NCBI RefSeq assembly: GCF_003992065.1
Contig: NZ_RQUZ01000006.1
Span: 1 to 64,000, forward strand
DNA: 64,000 bases
Source of the DNA: Veillonella seminalis
GTDB lineage: Bacteria; Bacillota; Negativicutes; Veillonellales; Veillonellaceae
Direction: 5' to 3'
Part shown: positions 59,327 to 64,000 of the stretch, piece after piece
Layout: each line of letters starts with the position of its first letter
Numbering within the stretch: position 1 is the stretch's first letter
Notes under the pieces: model-generated
Told to the model about the DNA's origin: nothing
The model's input: only the letters and a program-made list of their open reading frames with translations
Databases searched by the model: none
Position numbers and translations under genes: made by a program

Positions 59327-59345
59327 GGTCATAAAAGGTGGTACC

Positions 59346-59906
59346 ATGAGTCGGATAAAAAAACAAGAGCGACAGCAGTTATTGCAACAAAAACTGAATA
59401 CTACGCCCTTCGTTACTGATGAAGAGTTGGCCATCTATTTTAATGTCAGTGTGCCGACGATTCGTTTGGATCGATTGGAACTGGGCATTCCTGAATTGCG
59501 GGAACGCATCAAATCCCGTGTAGACGGACTGACACCAAGTGGCAATAATCACAGCCATATTGAAGTGGTTGGTGAACTGATAGACCTCACTGCCGGTGAA
59601 CAAGGTCTGAGTATATTGCGGACGACGGATGATATGACTGATTCCAGCGGTTATGTTGAGCCTCAGTATTTATATGCACAGGCTGATTCATTAGCTAAAG
59701 CGGTATTGGGCATTCCGGCTTCATTGGCCGGGGTCGGCAATATAAAGTATAAGAATCCAGTTAAAGCAGATTGTAATTTGGTAGCCAAAGCCTCCGTTAT
59801 GAGACAACGAGGCGAGAAGTATTTTATCTGGGTTACCATCAAAGATAAAGTAAAGGAAGTCTTTCGGGCGAAATTCATAATGGAGCCCATTCAGAATAGG
59901 GTGTAA
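59346..59906 (+). CDS. fapR: Fatty acid and phospholipid biosynthesis regulator FapR
   Basis: 186 residues from the ATG at 59346 (RBS AAAAGGTGG). N-terminal helix-turn-helix: RQQLLQQKLNTTPFVTDEEL, then VSVPTIRLDRLELGIPELRE. C-terminal hotdog domain (about 75-186) binds malonyl-CoA/ACP, the effector that releases FapR from DNA. It opens the plsX-fabH-fabK-fabD-fabG run with 4 bases to plsX, so it both regulates and belongs to that operon. Confidence 0.94.
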   Translation: MSRIKKQERQQLLQQKLNTTPFVTDEELAIYFNVSVPTIRLDRLELGIPELRERIKSRVDGLTPSGNNHSHIEVVGELIDLTAGEQGLSILRTTDDMTDSSGYVEPQYLYAQADSLAKAVLGIPASLAGVGNIKYKNPVKADCNLVAKASVMRQRGEKYFIWVTIKDKVKEVFRAKFIMEPIQNRV

Positions 59907-59910
59907 GTAT

Positions 59911-60939
59911 ATGAAAATTGCATTAGATGCTATGGGTGGTGATTTTGCACCGTTTGAAATTGTTCGAGGTGCAATTGATGCGGTTAAAGCTTTTCCGAAT
60001 ATCGAAGTTGTATTGGTAGGTGACGAAGCAAGAATTCGTGACGTATTAGTTGATTTCGGTCAGGAAAACAATCCGCAACTTATTATTCATCATGCCAGTG
60101 AAGTAATTGAAATGAATGAACATCCCGGCACGGCTGTGCGCAAGAAGAAAGACGCATCGGTTATTGTCGCTACGCGGTTGGTTAAACAAAAAGTTTGCGA
60201 TGCCGTCATTGCGCCGGGCAGTACCGGGGCAGCCGTAGCGGCAGCCTTATTCGGCTTGGGGCGTATCAAGGGGATTGACAGACCTATGATTGCCACGCCG
60301 ATTCCTACACCACAGGGTGTTACCGTTATGCTTGATTCGGGAGCTAACGCGAACTGCAAGCCGAAACATATGGTGCAGGGGGCCATTATGGGTTCCGAAT
60401 ATGCACGTCTTATGTTCGGCAAAGAAAATCCTACCGTCGGTTTATTGAATATCGGCGAAGAATCTACTAAGGGTAATGAATTGTGTTTGAGTACCTATCC
60501 GTTGTTGGAACAATTGAAAACCATCCCTTTCAAAGGCAATGTGGAAGGCCGTGATATTCCAAAAGGCACGGTGGATGTTGTTGTGTGTGACGGTTTTACG
60601 GGTAATGTAGTTCTTAAATTGGCGGAAGGCCTTGTAGGGGTCATGACCCAACTTGTTAAGGAAGGCATCAAAGAAGGCGGCATTATGGCCAAACTGGGTG
60701 CATTCCTGATTTATCCCGTGTTCAAGAAGATTCGTAAACGTCTTGATCATACGGAAAACGGCGGCGCACCGCTACTCGGCGTGAACGGCGTATTTTTAAT
60801 CTCGCACGGCAGCTCTAAAGCTAAAGAGATTTTAACGGCTATTAAAATTGCCGGCGAGCTGGTTGATCGTAAAATTATTGAAAACATTCAACACAGTATA
60901 GAAGAAGAAGGAGCTATTAAATATGACGATGTGGACTAA
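59911..60939 (+). CDS. plsX: Phosphate acyltransferase PlsX
   Basis: 342 residues. MKIALDAMGGDFAPFEIVRG is the family start; AVIAPGSTGAAVAAALFGLG, GLLNIGEESTKGNEL and VCDGFTGNVVLKLAEG are further blocks. It makes acyl-phosphate from acyl-ACP for phospholipid synthesis by PlsY. The 3' end overlaps fabH by 17 bases, which couples the two. Confidence 0.97.
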   Translation: MKIALDAMGGDFAPFEIVRGAIDAVKAFPNIEVVLVGDEARIRDVLVDFGQENNPQLIIHHASEVIEMNEHPGTAVRKKKDASVIVATRLVKQKVCDAVIAPGSTGAAVAAALFGLGRIKGIDRPMIATPIPTPQGVTVMLDSGANANCKPKHMVQGAIMGSEYARLMFGKENPTVGLLNIGEESTKGNELCLSTYPLLEQLKTIPFKGNVEGRDIPKGTVDVVVCDGFTGNVVLKLAEGLVGVMTQLVKEGIKEGGIMAKLGAFLIYPVFKKIRKRLDHTENGGAPLLGVNGVFLISHGSSKAKEILTAIKIAGELVDRKIIENIQHSIEEEGAIKYDDVD

Positions 60940-61918
60940 ACCGGTAGGTATCATCGGTACCGGAAGTTTTGTACCGGAGAATATCGTAACCAACGCTGAT
61001 TTGGAAAAAATCGTAGACACGAATGACCAATGGATTCGTGAACGCACCGGCATTGAAGAACGCAGAGTTGCACCGGAAGGCATGAATGCTTCCGACATGG
61101 CAACCGAAGCGGCTAAACGTGCCATGGAGGCAGCCGGCTTGACGGCGGAAGATATTGATTGTATCATTGTAGCGACTTTAACCGGTGATATGTCAGTTCC
61201 TTCTACCGCCTGTTTGGTACAAGCTAATTTGGGAGCTACCAAAGCGGCAGCTTTTGATTTAGGAGCAGCTTGCTCCGGCTTTGTATACGGGTTGATTACG
61301 GCAGGCAGTTATGTGAATAATCAATTCTTTAAAAATGTCCTTGTAATCGGCGTAGAAGTTATGTCCCGCGTTCTTAACTGGAAGGACCGCAGTACTTGCA
61401 TCTTATTCGGCGATGGTGCCGGAGCTGCCGTAGTATCATCGGTACCTGAAGGCTATGGTATGTTGGGCATGGACATGGGTGCCAACGGCGCCGGCGGTAT
61501 GGCAATTTGCATTCCGTCCAGCGGCACGGCTATGGTGCCTAACGATAAACGTATCGAAGAAGGCTTGACTTTTGTTCACATGGACGGCGCTGAAGTATAT
61601 AAATTTGCTGTCAAAATCATGGGACGTACCGTGCTTAATGCATTAGAAAAAGCCGGTTTGAAATTAGAAGATTTAGATCGTTTCATTCCTCATCAAGCCA
61701 ATACACGGATTATCGATTCCGCAGCACACCGGTTAAAAATGCCGGCAGATAAAGTGTTTGTTAATTTGCCTAAATATGGCAATACATCAGCCGCTTCTGT
61801 AGCAATTGCTTTAGATGAAGCAGTAAGATCCGGCTTTGTAGAACGAGATCATACAGTCGCCTTTGCCGGCTTCGGAGCCGGGCTGACTTGGGCCGGCTTG
61901 GTAATGAAATGGTACTAA
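60923..61918 (+). CDS. fabH: Beta-ketoacyl-ACP synthase III
   Basis: 331 residues. Active-site Cys in DLGAACSGFVYGL (about residue 115), His in FIPHQANTRI and Asn in PKYGNTSAASVA complete the KAS III triad. It starts fatty acid synthesis by condensing acetyl-CoA with malonyl-ACP. ATG at 60923 lies within plsX; GAAGAAGGAG upstream serves as RBS. Confidence 0.97.
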   Translation: MTMWTKPVGIIGTGSFVPENIVTNADLEKIVDTNDQWIRERTGIEERRVAPEGMNASDMATEAAKRAMEAAGLTAEDIDCIIVATLTGDMSVPSTACLVQANLGATKAAAFDLGAACSGFVYGLITAGSYVNNQFFKNVLVIGVEVMSRVLNWKDRSTCILFGDGAGAAVVSSVPEGYGMLGMDMGANGAGGMAICIPSSGTAMVPNDKRIEEGLTFVHMDGAEVYKFAVKIMGRTVLNALEKAGLKLEDLDRFIPHQANTRIIDSAAHRLKMPADKVFVNLPKYGNTSAASVAIALDEAVRSGFVERDHTVAFAGFGAGLTWAGLVMKWY

Positions 61919-61933
61919 GGAGGAACAACCATC

Positions 61934-62878
61934 ATGATTAAGACTGATATTTGTGATTTGTTAGGGATTGAGTATCCTATATTCCAAGGTGGTATGGCTT
62001 GGCTTGGTACCGCTGAACTTGCTGCGGCGGTGTCTGAAGGAGGCGGTCTCGGTATTATCGGTGCCGGACATATGCCACCGGATGTTTTCCGTAATGAAAT
62101 TCATAAATTAAAAGAACGTACAAATAAACCTTTCGGCTGTAACATTATGTTAATGTCGCCGTTTGTTAAAGAAGTTATGCAAGTTGTTTTGGAAGAACGT
62201 GTTCCGGTAATTACAACCGGTGCGGGGAATCCGAGTACATACGTGCCTGCATTAAAAGAAATCGGCACTAAAGTTATTCCTGTAGTAGCTTCCGTATTGC
62301 TTGCCAAACGTTTATTGCGCGGCGGTATTGATGCGGTTGTTGCGGAAGGTACCGAATCCGGCGGTCACGTAGGGGAAATCACAACTATGTGTTTAATTCC
62401 TCAGATTGCTGACGCAGTAAACGTACCGGTTATTGCTGCCGGCGGTATTGCTGACGGTCGCGGTGCGGCTGCTGCGTTCGCTTTGGGCGCCAGTGCGGTA
62501 CAGATGGGCACTCGCTTCGTATTATCCGAAGAATGTATTGCTCATGCTAACTATAAAGAAGCCGTATTAAAGGCAAAAGACCGTTCCACCGTTATGACAG
62601 GTCTTACGACAGGTCATCCGGTTCGTATTTTAGAAAACTTATTATCCCATCAGTACCAGGAATTGGAATTCAGCGGTGCTCCTAAAGAAGAATTGGAAGC
62701 TTTGGGTGCCGGTGCACTTCGCAAAGCGGCTATTGAAGGGGACGTTAAAAACGGTTCCGTTATGATTGGGCAGATTTCCGGTATGTTACAAGATGTAAAA
62801 CCTTGTGCTCAGATCATTCGCGATATTATGGCCGAAACTGAAACTGTAATCGGCGGCTTACAAAAAATCATTAAATAA
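61934..62878 (+). CDS. fabK: Enoyl-ACP reductase FabK
   Basis: 314 residues. ICDLLGIEYPIFQGGMAWLG, GGLGIIGAGHMPPD, the catalytic-region VAEGTESGGHVGEITTM with His, and VIAAGGIADGRGAAAAFALGA-type FMN-binding sequence are FabK features. It reduces enoyl-ACP with FMN and NAD(P)H. Position between fabH and fabD supports this over nitronate monooxygenase. RBS AAGGAGG. Confidence 0.94.
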   Translation: MIKTDICDLLGIEYPIFQGGMAWLGTAELAAAVSEGGGLGIIGAGHMPPDVFRNEIHKLKERTNKPFGCNIMLMSPFVKEVMQVVLEERVPVITTGAGNPSTYVPALKEIGTKVIPVVASVLLAKRLLRGGIDAVVAEGTESGGHVGEITTMCLIPQIADAVNVPVIAAGGIADGRGAAAAFALGASAVQMGTRFVLSEECIAHANYKEAVLKAKDRSTVMTGLTTGHPVRILENLLSHQYQELEFSGAPKEELEALGAGALRKAAIEGDVKNGSVMIGQISGMLQDVKPCAQIIRDIMAETETVIGGLQKIIK

Positions 62879-62895
62879 TACAGGAGGCGTTACTA

Positions 62896-63837
62896 GTGAA
62901 AACAGCATTTGTATTTCCTGGCCAAGGTTCTCAAAAAGTAGGTATGCTTCAAGATTTATATAATGCCTATGACATTGTAAAACAGCGTTTTGCGGAAGCT
63001 GATGAAGCATTGGGTTACTCCATTACAAAGCTTTGCTTTGAAGGTCCCGATACCGAATTGGTAAAAACAGCTAATACGCAACCGGCTATTTTAACAGCCA
63101 GCGTAGCTTGTTATGAAGTATTGAAAGAAAAGGGCTTTACTCCTGATATCGTAGGCGGTCACAGCTTGGGCGAATACAGTGCTTTGGTGGCAGCCGGCGT
63201 ACTTGATTTTAAAGATGCTGTTTACCTCGTTCATAAACGCGGTGAATTCATGCAGGATGCTGTGCCATTGGGCGAAGGTGCCATGGCGGCTATCTTGGCT
63301 TTGCCTCGTGAAGAAGTTGTGGCTATTTGTGAAAAAATCGACAAAGAAGTAGGTTCTGTTCAGGCCGTTAACTTTAACTGTCCGGGACAAATCGTTATTG
63401 CCGGGGCTAAAGCTGCTGTTGAAAAAGCTGCTGAAGAAATGAAAGCAGCCGGTGCAAAACGTGCCGTTATGTTACCTGTAAGTGCTCCGTTCCACAGTCG
63501 TTTGATGGAACCGGCCGCCGCTCGTTTGAAAGACGAATTGGATAAAGTAACTGTTAATGATGCTAAGATCCCTGTAGTAGTAAACGTAACCGGTGAAATT
63601 TTGACCGAAGCGGATGCTATTAAAAAATCTTTGGTTGTTCAAGCAGCTCATCCTGTTCTTTGGGAAGATTGCGTAGCTACAATGATTAATTATGGCGTAG
63701 GCAATTTCGTAGAAGTCGGTCCGGGCAAAGTTTTGACCGGTTTTACCAAAAAAATTAACAAAGACATGCAATTGGCTAATGTGGAAGATGTAGATTCCTT
63801 AGGGAAAAGTCTTGAATTTTTAGAAGGGGTTCGATAA
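62896..63837 (+). CDS. fabD: Malonyl-CoA:ACP transacylase
   Basis: 313 residues from a GTG at 62896 (RBS AGGAGG). TAFVFPGQGSQKVGMLQDLY, the nucleophile elbow GGHSLGEYSALVAAG with Ser near 92, and the His in VSAPFHSRLM are diagnostic. It loads malonyl groups onto acyl carrier protein. fabG starts 2 bases after its stop. Confidence 0.97.
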   Translation: MKTAFVFPGQGSQKVGMLQDLYNAYDIVKQRFAEADEALGYSITKLCFEGPDTELVKTANTQPAILTASVACYEVLKEKGFTPDIVGGHSLGEYSALVAAGVLDFKDAVYLVHKRGEFMQDAVPLGEGAMAAILALPREEVVAICEKIDKEVGSVQAVNFNCPGQIVIAGAKAAVEKAAEEMKAAGAKRAVMLPVSAPFHSRLMEPAAARLKDELDKVTVNDAKIPVVVNVTGEILTEADAIKKSLVVQAAHPVLWEDCVATMINYGVGNFVEVGPGKVLTGFTKKINKDMQLANVEDVDSLGKSLEFLEGVR

Positions 63838-63838
63838 A

Positions 63839-64000
63839 ATGCAGTTAACAGATAAAGTTGCTTTAGTTACCGGAGCCTCTCGCGGCATCGGCCGTGCCAT
63901 TGCTTTGTTAATGGCTAAACAAGGTGCAGACGTAGTAGTTAATTACAGCGGCAGTGAAGGTGCTGCTCAAGAAACCGTAGATGCTATTTTGGCTATGGGT
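63839..64000 (+). CDS. fabG: 3-oxoacyl-ACP reductase FabG (cut by the window end)
   Basis: The first 54 codons are present. The N-terminal NADPH-binding Rossmann motif is LTDKVALVTGASRGIGRAIA, followed by ADVVVNYSGSEGAAQETVDA. The rest lies beyond the window. The RBS, GAAGGGG, lies within the end of fabD. It belongs to the same operon. Confidence 0.93.
   Translation, partial: MQLTDKVALVTGASRGIGRAIALLMAKQGADVVVNYSGSEGAAQETVDAILAMG

Overview
The window looks like a chromosomal segment of a diderm anaerobic Firmicute of the class Negativicutes, probably Veillonella or a near relative. Outer-membrane and LPS-type genes (an LptD/OstA-like protein, an O-antigen ligase, a SpoVB-type flippase, GalU) sit beside Firmicute features (FapR, PadR, a FabK-type fatty acid operon, strong Shine-Dalgarno sites) and strictly anaerobic enzymes (NrdD/NrdG, superoxide reductase, rubredoxin, the anaerobic cobalamin route). 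The genus call is inference from gene content. No rRNA, tRNA or CRISPR array was recognised.

Layout. 1-1.9 kb: a very AT-rich broken KAP-type P-loop NTPase gene next to an unusual pair of inverted repeats. 2-12 kb: a small secreted protein, phosphoglycolate phosphatase, a GH2-fold protein without its catalytic glutamates, two envelope polysaccharide genes, an OFA-family transporter behind a probable ZTP riboswitch, class II aldolase and an RluA-type pseudouridine synthase. 12-30 kb: YajQ, then anaerobic corrin-ring synthesis (cbiD-E-T-F-G-H-J-C), an ABC uptake system, a cobalamin riboswitch driving an exported CbiK, two more CbiK-family genes (one lacking a metal-binding His), cbiL, cbiA and cobO. 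30-41 kb: superoxide reductase, a thioredoxin-like gene with an amber stop, aspartokinase, a PreP-like peptidase, a MATE exporter, three envelope proteins and galU. 41.4-45.2 kb: a putative BirA-controlled operon of a hotdog protein, BioY, a thiolase and an acyl-CoA ligase, resembling the yhfS/T/U genes of Bacillus. 45.4-50 kb: nrdD, nrdG, a gamma-carbonic anhydrase-like protein and a FabK paralogue. 50-51.2 kb: an AbiF-type HEPN gene preceded by a compact pseudoknotted RNA with its own promoter and terminator. 51.7-64 kb: rubredoxin, yceD-rpmF, an inserted block of catabolic and stress genes (acyl-CoA dehydrogenase, DNA glycosylase, esterase, PadC/PadR, DUF438), then fapR-plsX-fabH-fabK-fabD-fabG.

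How the parts work together. The cobalamin genes cover cobalt insertion, ring methylation and contraction, a,c-diamide formation and adenosylation, with a riboswitch for feedback. Fatty acid synthesis is under FapR, biotin supply probably under BirA, and phenolic acid detoxification under PadR with a clear ATGT-N8-ACAT operator.

The strongest candidate for an under-described system is the AbiF gene plus upstream RNA at 50059-51132. It has the architecture of an RNA-antitoxin/HEPN-toxin unit, and the RNA terminator hairpin also contains the toxin's ribosome-binding site. Other points of note are the ZTP riboswitch in front of a transporter, the biotin-linked thiolase/ligase/hotdog operon, the degenerate CbiK and GH2 proteins, and a stand-alone DnaA-domain-I-like protein.
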